The translations under genes and the position numbers were made by a program. Below the pieces are notes generated by a model that had not been told where the DNA came from, did no database searches, and worked only from the letters and a program-made list of their open reading frames with translations. From JANXXV01 sp038200305 (lineage in GTDB: Bacteria > Acidobacteriota > Terriglobia > Bryobacterales > Bryobacteraceae), in assembly GCA_038200305.1 (NCBI GenBank), contig JBBPYD010000250.1:1-21568 (forward strand): DNA of 21,568 nucleotides, read 5' to 3'. Positions within the stretch are counted from its first letter, which is position 1. Every line of letters starts with the position of its first letter. Below, piece after piece: positions 16,501 through 21,568 of this stretch.

Positions 16501-17883
16501 AGCGGCATCCATATAGATCAGAACGTTCCGGCAGCTAATGACGTCGGTGTGGGCGAAGGGCGGGTCTCTGGTTAAATCCTGGCGGGCGAATACACAGCAT
16601 TCGCGAATGTTCTTGCTGACCTGATAACCGCTGTCCACGCGGACAAAAAAGCGGCGGAGGCGCTCCGGAGAGACATTTTCGGCGATCGCCTCGGGATACG
16701 TGCCGGAACGGGCCCTGTCCAGCGCCGATTCGCTGATATCCGTGCCAAAAAATTGAAGCGGAGTGTCCAGTTCCAACCGCTCCAGCAATTCGCATAGACA
16801 GATGGCCAACGAGTAAACCTCTTCGCCAGTGGCGCAACCGGGCGCCCAGAACCGGAACGGCTCATTGGTTTTCCGCTCGCGCAGCACGCCCGCAAGCGAT
16901 TGGGTAAGCGCTTCAAAAACTTCCGGATCGCGGAAGAAGTTGGTGACGCTGATCAGCAGATCGCGATAGAGTTCGCGGATTTCCGCGGGATGTTTTTCAA
17001 CATAGCGTGTGTATTCCGCCAGTTTCGCCATCCGGTTCACAATCATTCGGCGTCCAATCCGGCGCCGGATCGTGTTCTGTTTATAGTGGCTAAAATCCAC
17101 CTTGGTGGCGCTTTGCAATATCGTAAAGAGTTTGTTCAGATCCCCATCCCCTTCCGGCAGAATCTCCTCTTGAGGCTCGCCGGGTTGGGGTGGAACTACG
17201 TAGGGGTGCCGGCTGAGGCGGATCAGCTCGCGGGCGATTTCGGCCGGCGGTAAAACAAAATCCACTGCTCCCGTCGCCGCCGCATTGCGCGGCATTCCGC
17301 TGTGCCGGGCGCTGGCCTCGTCCTGCGCGAATGTGATGCCGCATTCGCCTTTGATCGCTCTCAGACCAAGGCTTCCGTCGGAAGCGTTGCCGGATAAAAC
17401 AATGCCTATGGCGCGGCCTCCCTGCGCGTGCGCCAGCGATTCGAAAAAGGTATCCACCGGTAGATGCAGCCCCGGTCTACGTGGCAATAGCCTCAGCTTG
17501 CCGTCCTCTATGGCCAGGTCGGCATTTGGGGGAATCACATAGACATGGTTGGGTTCTATCGGTATCCGGTCCGCCACGGTGTGAACGGGCATTTGGGTAG
17601 CGCTGGCCAGCAGATCCGTCAACTGACTTTCGTGATGCGGATCCAGGTGCTGCACGAAGACAAACGCCATGCCGGTATCTTTTGGCAGAGCGCGGAGAAG
17701 CTGGGTGACCGCTTCCAGTCCGCCGGCCGAGGCCCCCACTCCCACAATGAGGAATGGCTGACCGCGCGGCGGGCTGATGTCGAGCGGACTCTCGCTTTCC
17801 GGTTCCGTAAGCGTTGCGTCCGGCTCCGGTTGGGTGTCCGGTTCCTCAAGAACGTCTTCGTTCCGATTTTCGGGATGCTCCAC
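13504..17883 (-). CDS. CheB-CheR-PAS-histidine kinase fusion, 1459 residues
   Basis: The gene starts at a GTG (17883), 12 nt after the upstream kinase stop. Domain order: acidic low-complexity N terminus (1-40); CheB methylesterase (about 43-225; Ser52, His79, Asp169); CheR methyltransferase (about 240-505; SAM motif GCATGEE 349-355, CRNVLIYM 451-458); a PAS-like stretch (about 540-655); an NEEL-type heptad coiled coil (about 680-766); three to four PAS domains (about 767-870, 885-995, 1003-1115, 1125-1245); and a HisKA_2-type kinase (about 1255-1459) with EIHHRVKNNLQ at 1265-1275 (phosphoacceptor His1267 or 1268), N-box NELLTN and G1 box DDGVG at 1407-1411. No membrane segment is visible, so it is cytoplasmic. 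Methylation and phosphorylation activities on one chain suggest self-contained adaptation; the signals and targets are unknown. All catalytic landmarks are intact. Confidence 0.92.
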   Translation of the reverse strand: MEHPENRNEDVLEEPDTQPEPDATLTEPESESPLDISPPRGQPFLIVGVGASAGGLEAVTQLLRALPKDTGMAFVFVQHLDPHHESQLTDLLASATQMPVHTVADRIPIEPNHVYVIPPNADLAIEDGKLRLLPRRPGLHLPVDTFFESLAHAQGGRAIGIVLSGNASDGSLGLRAIKGECGITFAQDEASARHSGMPRNAAATGAVDFVLPPAEIARELIRLSRHPYVVPPQPGEPQEEILPEGDGDLNKLFTILQSATKVDFSHYKQNTIRRRIGRRMIVNRMAKLAEYTRYVEKHPAEIRELYRDLLISVTNFFRDPEVFEALTQSLAGVLRERKTNEPFRFWAPGCATGEEVYSLAICLCELLERLELDTPLQFFGTDISESALDRARSGTYPEAIAENVSPERLRRFFVRVDSGYQVSKNIRECCVFARQDLTRDPPFAHTDVISCRNVLIYMDAALQRRVLPVFHYSLNPTGLLVLGSAETIGAAEDLFNVVNKQHRIYCRKAVDVRLTLDLALGRSMSEPAESNTVAAALSGLELQKKVDRIIQSKYSPAAVVVDREMQILHFRGQNGFYFDPTPGEASLNLLRMTREGLVMPLRRTIQAADARNVSTREDGIYIEHRGEHREVSLEVTPIAGPSPGERYFLIVFGEVAGPASPIVTGPEPVEKSSDSENQAHQLQQQLAETREYLRNLNEDHEASCEELRAANEEVRSANEELQSTNEELNTTKEELQSGNEELTTVNEELQNRNQELDAVNNDLSNLLGAVNIPILMVDNGLRVRRFNTAAEKLLDLGSIDVGRSVAHLRGNIELPELEQQVRTVLETLGTEQREVQDKAGRWYSTAVRPYRTADNRIDGAVVMFVDIDPLKRSLKIAEEARDYAEGMIETVHEPLVVLDADLRVQRATSSFYEMFQVSREETLGRFLYDLGSGQWNRPRLRELLGDALFRKQLFQGYEIKQEFPHIGHRTMRLSGRRIPGPMDGRRTLLLSIEDATERRQEAEVRYQRLFETAKDGMLVLDAETGLLTDVNPYFLDLTGYAREEFLGKRLDENPAFRGTRVGRSLMAETHDNELVRHDALPIIVKNAQRMDVELIANRYTIGNQQVVQVNIRDVTAREQTNRALRESEQRFRMIVESVRDYALFQMDLTGLISTWNPGAERLLGYREAEILGQPVALIFTPEDQAAGAPELERKQAQKEEYAEDERWHARKDGSRFFASGVMSAVRDENGQLRGFAKIMRDITERKQTEEQIQASLREKEVLLKEIHHRVKNNLQVITSLLGFQSDYVKDSEAAKAMEDMHNRVRSIAIIHEMLYGSPDFSRIDFGAYLVKMAQDLFAFYGVDPNRIRLQTDTQPASLEIGKAVPCGLIFNELLTNCLKHAFPGGREGAIHVSFGGSGDARVLTVSDDGVGFPKELDPPQETSMGLQLIHLLVEQLHGAMAIDREAGSRFTVSFPSKPE
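15588..15774 (-). repeat. Heptad-encoding 21-bp periodic region inside the kinase gene
   Basis: Nine heptads beginning at residues 704, 711, 718, 725, 732, 739, 746, 753 and 760 (CEEL, NEEV, NEEL, NEEL, KEEL, NEEL, NEEL, NQEL, NNDL) give a strict period of 7 residues, or 21 bp, in DNA. This is the parallel coiled-coil signalling helix commonly found between CheR and PAS in these fusions. Confidence 0.85.
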
Positions 17884-17895
17884 TGGTTGTATGCC

Positions 17896-19032
17896 TCATG
17901 TTAATTGAACTTCTTTCGCCCCCCCATTTGAGGGGAGTAGAAGTGGCAGATGGACATGGATCTGAGTCCCCTGGCCGGGCCGCAAGTCTAATTCGAAGGC
18001 GCCGCCAAGCAACTCGGCCCGTTGCGCCATGCTAATCAGCCCCAGGCCGCCCCGTTTCCGCGCGGCGTTCAGATCGAAACCGGCCCCGGCGTCGTGAATC
18101 GAAAGGTGCAGCCGGTTGGTTCCGCCCACCAGCGCGATGTTCACCAACACGGGACCGGCATGCTTGGCGATATTGCGCAACGCTTCCTGTGCAATCCTGT
18201 AGAGGCACAACGCCGTCTCTTTTGGGACGGTGGCGGGAACGCCCCGGACCGAGAACCGGACCGGCGCTGGGTGGCGTACACGGAATTCGTCCGCCAACTG
18301 CCGTAGCGCCACTGGCAGGCCCAGGTCATCCACCACGGACGGATGCAACTGGTGAGAAATGGTACGGAGGTCGTCTGAGATGCCCCCCAATCGTTCTACT
18401 ATAAGCGCGAGCGTTTTCTTCAAGTCGCTCAAATCTTTTTCCGGAAGCTTCTGCGCTGTCGATTCGATGTCGATTTGCACGGCGGCAAGCCGCTGGTTGA
18501 GGTCGTCGTGCAGATCCCGCGCAATGCGCTGCCGTTCGTCCTCCTGAGCGGAAAACAGACGCCCGGCCACGGCAAGCAGGTCTTCCCTGGTGCGGTCCAG
18601 AATTACCGTATTCGCGGCGGCCTGCTCTTTCCGCTGCTCCGTCAAACGGCTCTGTTGCAGAGCGATCTCGATGGTCGCCTGGAGCTCCTGCGTAGCGAAC
18701 GGCTTAATTAAATATCCGTACGGTTCTGTAACCCGTGCCCGCTCCATGGTTTCGCCATCTCCGTAGGCGGTGAGGAAAACGGTAGGAATGCCCCACTGTT
18801 TCCGAATGCGCGCGGCGAGCTCAATCCCATCCACGGGGCCTTCCAGACCGATATCGGCAATCACCAGATCCGGGGGGGTCCGTTCTACCTGCTGTATGGC
18901 GGAGGCTGCGCTAGGGGCGATGCCCACCACTTCATAACCCAGGCGCTGGAGGGTATGGCGTAGGGAATGAGCCGTGATTCTCTCATCTTCCACAATCAGG
19001 ATTTTCGGGCTGCGGCTCGGCGGCGCGCTCAT
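17896..19032 (-). CDS. Receiver domain fused to a NarL-type histidine kinase
   Basis: The frame is open further upstream, but the ATG at 19032 is chosen because MSAPPSRSPKILIVEDE begins a receiver domain there, giving 378 residues. The receiver (about 9-128) has E15/D16, phosphoacceptor Asp60 in VIADIG, and Lys110 in YLIKPF. A short linker helix is followed by a HisKA_3 dimerisation domain with His175 in RDLHDD, and an ATPase domain with N-box RIAQEALRN (Asn287) and G1 box DAGAGFD (314-320). So it can accept phosphate and also make it; there is no DNA-binding output. It probably relays phosphate with the downstream fusion kinase, with which it forms an operon (12 nt gap). Cytoplasmic. A TATACT 15 nt before the ATG and the lack of a Shine-Dalgarno sequence suggest a very short leader. 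Confidence 0.88.
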   Translation of the reverse strand: MSAPPSRSPKILIVEDERITAHSLRHTLQRLGYEVVGIAPSAASAIQQVERTPPDLVIADIGLEGPVDGIELAARIRKQWGIPTVFLTAYGDGETMERARVTEPYGYLIKPFATQELQATIEIALQQSRLTEQRKEQAAANTVILDRTREDLLAVAGRLFSAQEDERQRIARDLHDDLNQRLAAVQIDIESTAQKLPEKDLSDLKKTLALIVERLGGISDDLRTISHQLHPSVVDDLGLPVALRQLADEFRVRHPAPVRFSVRGVPATVPKETALCLYRIAQEALRNIAKHAGPVLVNIALVGGTNRLHLSIHDAGAGFDLNAARKRGGLGLISMAQRAELLGGAFELDLRPGQGTQIHVHLPLLLPSNGGAKEVQLT

Positions 19033-19047
19033 TGGCAGGTAACTTCT

Positions 19048-19053
19048 AGTATA
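19048..19053 (-). promoter_or_regulatory. Candidate -10 element for the receiver-kinase operon
   Basis: On the minus strand TATACT ends 15 nt before the ATG at 19032. The -35 region is weak (ATCGCC at a 17-nt spacing or TTATCG at 19 nt), so this rests mainly on the hexamer and on the match to the arrangement at 19331-19336. Confidence 0.3.
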
Positions 19054-19307
19054 ACCGATTCGGACGCTCCGGCGATAACTGTACTGTATTCGAAGGGCTG
19101 GCCCATGCGCCGGTAAATCCCGGCCGCCTCTACCAGTGGCGCGGAGCGATCCAAAAGAGCACATGCCGTTCAGGCCGGATCGTGCCGCGGCCCTTGCGGC
19201 AGGAAGTTCATCGGAAGTCTCGATTAGAGTTTAGTTATCCGCTATCCACGTCAACAGGCGTTTGGGACGCCGCTGGTTTGCAAAACGGCACGAATAAAAT
19301 TGGGGCA

Positions 19308-19336
19308 TTGCTCGCTAGCGGAAGGTAGGCTATACT
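19308..19336 (+). promoter_or_regulatory. Candidate leaderless promoter of the small basic protein gene
   Basis: TTGCTC (19308-19313) and TATACT (19331-19336) are exactly 17 nt apart. The -10 ends 7 nt before the ATG at 19344, so transcription should start at the A of the start codon. No Shine-Dalgarno sequence is present. Confidence 0.55.
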
Positions 19337-19343
19337 TTTCAAC

Positions 19344-19547
19344 ATGACGATGAAGGCTGCCCGTGAGATGGGTGAAAAAAGATGGAAGGGCGTCTCTAAG
19401 AAAGACAAAGCCGAACACGCGAAGATGATGAGCGATGCTCGCCAGGAGGCGACGACGCCGGAACAGCGGAGCGCAGCCGCAAAGAAGGCGGCGGCGGCGC
19501 GATGGGCAGGAAAAAAGAAGGAAAAGAAAGCTGATTATGCGACCTAG
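19344..19547 (+). CDS. Small basic Lys/Ala-rich protein, 67 residues
   Basis: The protein begins MTMKAAREMGEKRWKGVSKK and ends in a Lys/Ala-rich tail (SAAAKKAAAARWAGKKKEKK). It is strongly basic and probably helical, with no membrane segment. I recall similar short proteins with the EMG-x-KRWKG start and the TTPEQRSAAAKKA segment in Acidobacteria, without known function. A nucleic-acid-binding role is only a guess from charge. A good promoter sits directly at the start codon and gives a leaderless message. The gene diverges from the receiver-kinase operon, 311 nt between start codons. The decayed gene that follows on the same strand has its own -10-like hexamer. Confidence 0.7.
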   Translation: MTMKAAREMGEKRWKGVSKKDKAEHAKMMSDARQEATTPEQRSAAAKKAAAARWAGKKKEKKADYAT

Positions 19548-19568
19548 CGCATGGTAGAATATATAGAT

Positions 19569-19876
19569 ATGGATGACGAATTGAAGCAGTTTCTGACGGC
19601 GATGGAATCGCGGATCGCGCCAAGTTCGAGTCTGCGGCCCGGCTTGTCACTGATGTGAAAGAAAGTCTCGAACGCGAAATGCGATCCGGCTTTGAGGCAG
19701 TGAACAGCCGCTTCGATGCACAGGCGTTGCGCATGGATCGTCAGGCCGCGCTCATCAGACTGGCAGCCGGTGGACGATGCGAATGACCGATCCCGACAGC
19801 CCCTTGATGGAACGGCGGGCGCGTGAAGGCTAAAAACGAAGCAAGTAAGAAGAAGGCAAGCAAAAAGGAAAAATGA
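19569..19876 (+). pseudogene. Multiply frameshifted small helical protein gene
   Basis: The ATG at 19569 opens MDDELKQFLTAMESRIA, which shortly runs out of frame and stops after 29 codons. The family sequence continues in a second frame (TDVKESLEREMRSGFEAVNS, then RFDAQALRMDRQAALI), moves to a third (QTGSRWTMRM) and ends in a Lys-rich tail in yet another shift (VKAKNEASKKKASKKEK) at the TGA at 19874-19876. The order and spacing fit one original helical protein of roughly 100 residues with a Lys-rich tail, a type I recall from Solibacter-like genomes with unknown function. At least three frame changes mean it is dead. A TAGAAT ends 8 nt before the ATG, so the gene also appears to have been leaderless. 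Confidence 0.6.
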
Positions 19877-19879
19877 AAC

Positions 19880-20058
19880 CAGAACTCTGAATACCCCTGA
19901 TGAGCTTTGCGGGTACGCTAACGGTGCTTGTGGTCGCCTCGGTCTAATGAATGCACGGCGGCTGCAATATAAGCTGGCGCATTACTATGAGACTGAGGGC
20001 CGGGCCGAGGCCCTTGTCATCGCATTGCGGCCGGAAGATTACCGTCCGCGGTTCGTGA
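19880..20058 (+). pseudogene. Fragment of a DNA-binding-like N-terminal domain
   Basis: In the frame of the ATG at 19947 the sequence reads NARRLQYKLAHYYETEGRAE and then ALVIALRPEDYRPRFV. This resembles the end of an N-terminal domain that I remember from many acidobacterial TPR- or WD40-bearing regulators, with the pattern V-R-x-NARRLR-KLAEYYETEGR-DP-VI-LPKG-YVP-F. The open frame extends upstream without a start (TPDELCGYANGACGRLGL) and ends at a TGA at 20112-20114 after family similarity has ceased. Only a fragment remains, lacking the front of the domain and the expected downstream repeats. It abuts the half receiver in another frame. Confidence 0.45.
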
Positions 20059-21296
20059 AGGCCCCCAGATCCCGATTGTCTACGTCACCGCCTACAGCGA
20101 CGCTGGCACTCTGAAGCAAGTCAGGCAAAGCGAATCCTACGGCTATGTGGTAAAACCTTATTCGCCTTCGGGATTGAACGCCGCCGTTCAGCTTGCTCTT
20201 TCCAGGCGGGAGAAGGAGCAGAGCGCCACTGCGGACTCCGAGATCGAACGGCGTTTGTTTGAACGCTTGCTGACGGCGATGAAGACCGCGCAGATCCGCA
20301 CCTGGGAGTGGCGCATTGAGGATGCCTCGAAAGACTGGCCGGAGGCGATCGGCTCCTCTTCGGAAAAGGAAGAAACCCCCGGTGTCTTCCTTTCGCGCGT
20401 GCATCCGGAGGATCGAAAGATGATGCAACGGGCGTTCACTGAGGCGCTTCGCGAGGGACCGGGTCTAAAAATCCATCATCGCGTGCTGGGAGCAAACGGA
20501 AACGTGTGTTGGGTGTTCACCAGGGGAACGGTGTCCAAGGATGCCAGCGGCGTTCCCATCAAAATGGCGGGCGTTTCCATCGACGTGACGGAAGAGTGGG
20601 AATTGGAGGATGCGCTCCGGCGTTCCAATGAGGAACTTCAGCAATTCGCATATTCCGCCGCCCACGATCTGCAGGAACCCTTGCGCACCATGCGGACCTA
20701 CGCGGATTTGCTGGTCCGGCGATCGCAGGGCCGCTTCGACGAGGGATTGCAGGAATGCGTGCTGGCCATTCAAGGCGGGGCCGGCCGCATGAGCGCGCTA
20801 ATGAAGGATCTGCTCACTTATGCGCTTTCCGGACACCCAAAAGATGTACCGAAGAATCCGGTTGCCGCGGAAGACGTTCTGCGGGATTCCGTAAACAACT
20901 TGAGTTCCGCCCTGAGGGAGAGCGGCGCCGAAGTGACGTGGGGCGCTCTTCCGCACCTGTCCGTCAGTTGGGCGGAACTGGGACAGTTGGTCCAGAATCT
21001 GCTTTCGAATGCAGTGAAGTACCGGCGGGCGGAATGGAGGGGAGTACACGTTTGCGGTCTCCGACAATGGCATAGGCATCCCGCCGGAATACCACGATCG
21101 TATTTTTGGGATTTTCAAGCGCCTGCATGGGCACGATGTGGAAGGCACCGGCGTGGGACTTGCCATCTGCAAGAGAGTGGTGGAATCCTGGGGCGGGCGA
21201 ATCTGGGTTGAGTCTGACGCAGGGAAGGGTTCGACGTTCCGGTTTACGATCCCGGCGGCTTCCAGCGAACGGGTAAACTGCCTCAACCTTTATTAG
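20050..21296 (+). pseudogene. Receiver-PAS-histidine kinase, truncated at the front and frameshifted
   Basis: The frame containing AVREGPQIPIVYVTAYSDAG and YGYVVKPYSPSGL is the second half of a receiver domain (TAY and the conserved Lys are present). The first half with its phosphoacceptor Asp is missing, and no start codon exists between the upstream in-frame TGA near 19999 and the GTG at 20147. A PAS domain follows (about 20280-20620: WEWRIED, FLSRVHPEDR, VTEEWE), then a HisKA domain with AAHDLQEPLR (His codon 20663-20665) and an N-box QNLLSNAVKYRR near 21000-21030. Near 21030-21050 the frame shifts and a few bases seem lost. The rest of the ATPase continues in another frame: FAVSDNGIGIPPEYHDRIFG, GTGVGLAICKRVVESWGG, GKGSTFRFTIP, to TAG at 21294-21296. 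A GTG at 20147 or a later start might still yield a PAS-HisKA protein, but without a working ATPase. Confidence 0.75.
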
Positions 21297-21364
21297 TCAC
21301 AGCTCTTTTCACCTCAATCTCCTTCCGAATCAACACCGCCTCCGCCAGCCCCAAAACCCCATGC

Positions 21365-21468
21365 TATAAATTGAATCGAAAGTGGCTCCCCAACCCGGAG
21401 CCAAACAGATCGGCATCAAGCTCCCCAACGGGAGCTATTTTTGTTGAAGGAAGGAAGGGTATACGAAG
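21365..21468 (+). promoter_or_regulatory. Structured leader with two related hairpins before the last gene
   Basis: A TATAAA at 21365-21370 may be a -10 element, with no good -35. The following leader of about 95 nt holds two hairpins: TGGCTCC/GGAGCCA (21383-21389 with 21397-21403) and AGCTCCC/GGGAGCT (21419-21425 with 21430-21436). Both contain the 10-nt string GCTCCCCAAC, at 21385-21394 and 21420-21429. Because the arms are nearly interchangeable, alternative pairings are possible, as in attenuators. The leader ends with GGAAGGAAGG-type purines before the ATG at 21469. Confidence 0.5.
21419..21445 (+). terminator. Terminator-like hairpin inside the leader
   Basis: A perfect 7-bp stem AGCTCCC/GGGAGCT with a CAAC loop is followed immediately by ATTTTTGTT, the form of a Rho-independent terminator. 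It lies 33 nt before a start codon, so it is more likely an attenuator than the end of the broken kinase gene, although the latter is possible. Confidence 0.6.
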
Positions 21469-21568
21469 ATGTCACAAGCTCAAGAGATCGCAAACGCCGC
21501 GAACAGCCGCCTGTCCACAGGCCCCAAGTCGCCGGAAGGCAAGCGCGCGTCCGCCGCCAACTCCACCC
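21469..21568 (+). CDS. Start of a hypothetical protein gene (3' end outside window)
   Basis: The ATG at 21469 follows a GGAAGGAAGG purine tract with about 10 nt spacing. The 33 codons visible read MSQAQEIANAANSRLSTGPK, then SPEGKRASAANST, and run off the window. The NSRLSTGPKSPEGK start is one I recall from many acidobacterial hypothetical proteins that continue with a helical region; the function is unknown. Polar and basic composition, with no signal peptide. It is preceded by the structured leader described separately, which may control its expression. Confidence 0.7.
   Translation, partial: MSQAQEIANAANSRLSTGPKSPEGKRASAANST

Noticed and set aside
19032..19164. Upstream extension of the receiver-kinase ORF by 44 codons
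   Set aside because: The added residues are Arg-rich, have no domain features and cover the likely promoter; the receiver domain begins at the ATG at 19032.
21284..21358. Minus-strand coding-like string (GLAEAVLIRKEIEVKRAVTNKG then stop)
   Set aside because: It is about 25 residues, overlaps the end of the kinase remnant, and has no start or family support; it could be a remnant but is too short to claim.

Overview
The window looks like a chromosomal segment of an Acidobacteriota member, most like the Solibacter/Bryobacter group. The reasons are the moderately high GC content, an F-type ATP synthase cluster with two b-type subunits and no a or c genes beside it, a large secreted S9 peptidase, CheB/CheR/PAS kinase fusions, and several small Lys- or coiled-coil-rich proteins of types I associate with that group. 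The assignment rests on remembered family resemblance, not on a search.

Layout. 1-937: 3' end of a molybdopterin-binding xanthine dehydrogenase-family subunit. 938-2117: a decayed stretch with two minus-strand fossils, a frameshifted coiled-coil protein and the C-terminal part of an SF2/SNF2-type helicase broken by several frameshifts and one internal deletion. 2148-4832: intact secreted S9 peptidase, convergent with a UPF0173-type metallo-hydrolase (4848-5543). 5628-5765: a 45-codon antitoxin-like ORF. 5960-11879: the operon atpF'-atpF-atpH-atpA-atpG-atpD-atpC, followed 20 nt later by tRNA-Pro(GGG). 11978-12542: no intact gene. 12543-13495: a CheB-type methylesterase overlapping a small putative zinc-binding protein, convergent with a minus-strand operon (19032 to 13504) made of a receiver/NarL-type histidine kinase and a 1459-residue CheB-CheR-PAS-histidine kinase. 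19344-19547: a small basic protein. 19569-21296: a second decayed stretch with a multiply frameshifted small gene, a remnant of a DNA-binding-like domain, and a histidine kinase that has lost the front of its receiver and is frameshifted in its ATPase domain. 21365-21568: a leader with two related hairpins, the second terminator-like, before the start of a further gene that leaves the window.

How it fits together. The ATP synthase genes encode all of F1 plus the b/b' stalk. The a and c subunits must be encoded elsewhere, so this is a split operon. The signalling block has two CheB catalytic domains, one CheR, two intact kinases and a receiver, but no chemoreceptor, CheA, CheW or DNA-binding output domain in view, so it is better read as a non-chemotactic phosphorelay or methylation system. 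Several genes in the signalling part have a -10-like hexamer only 5-15 nt before the start codon, which suggests leaderless or near-leaderless transcripts. Broken genes are confined to two accessory stretches while long core genes are intact, which favours real gene decay over generally poor sequence, although assembly error cannot be excluded. The candidates most deserving a second look are the tandem-hairpin leader, the overlapping CheB/zinc-ribbon pair and the chimeric junction near 20055.
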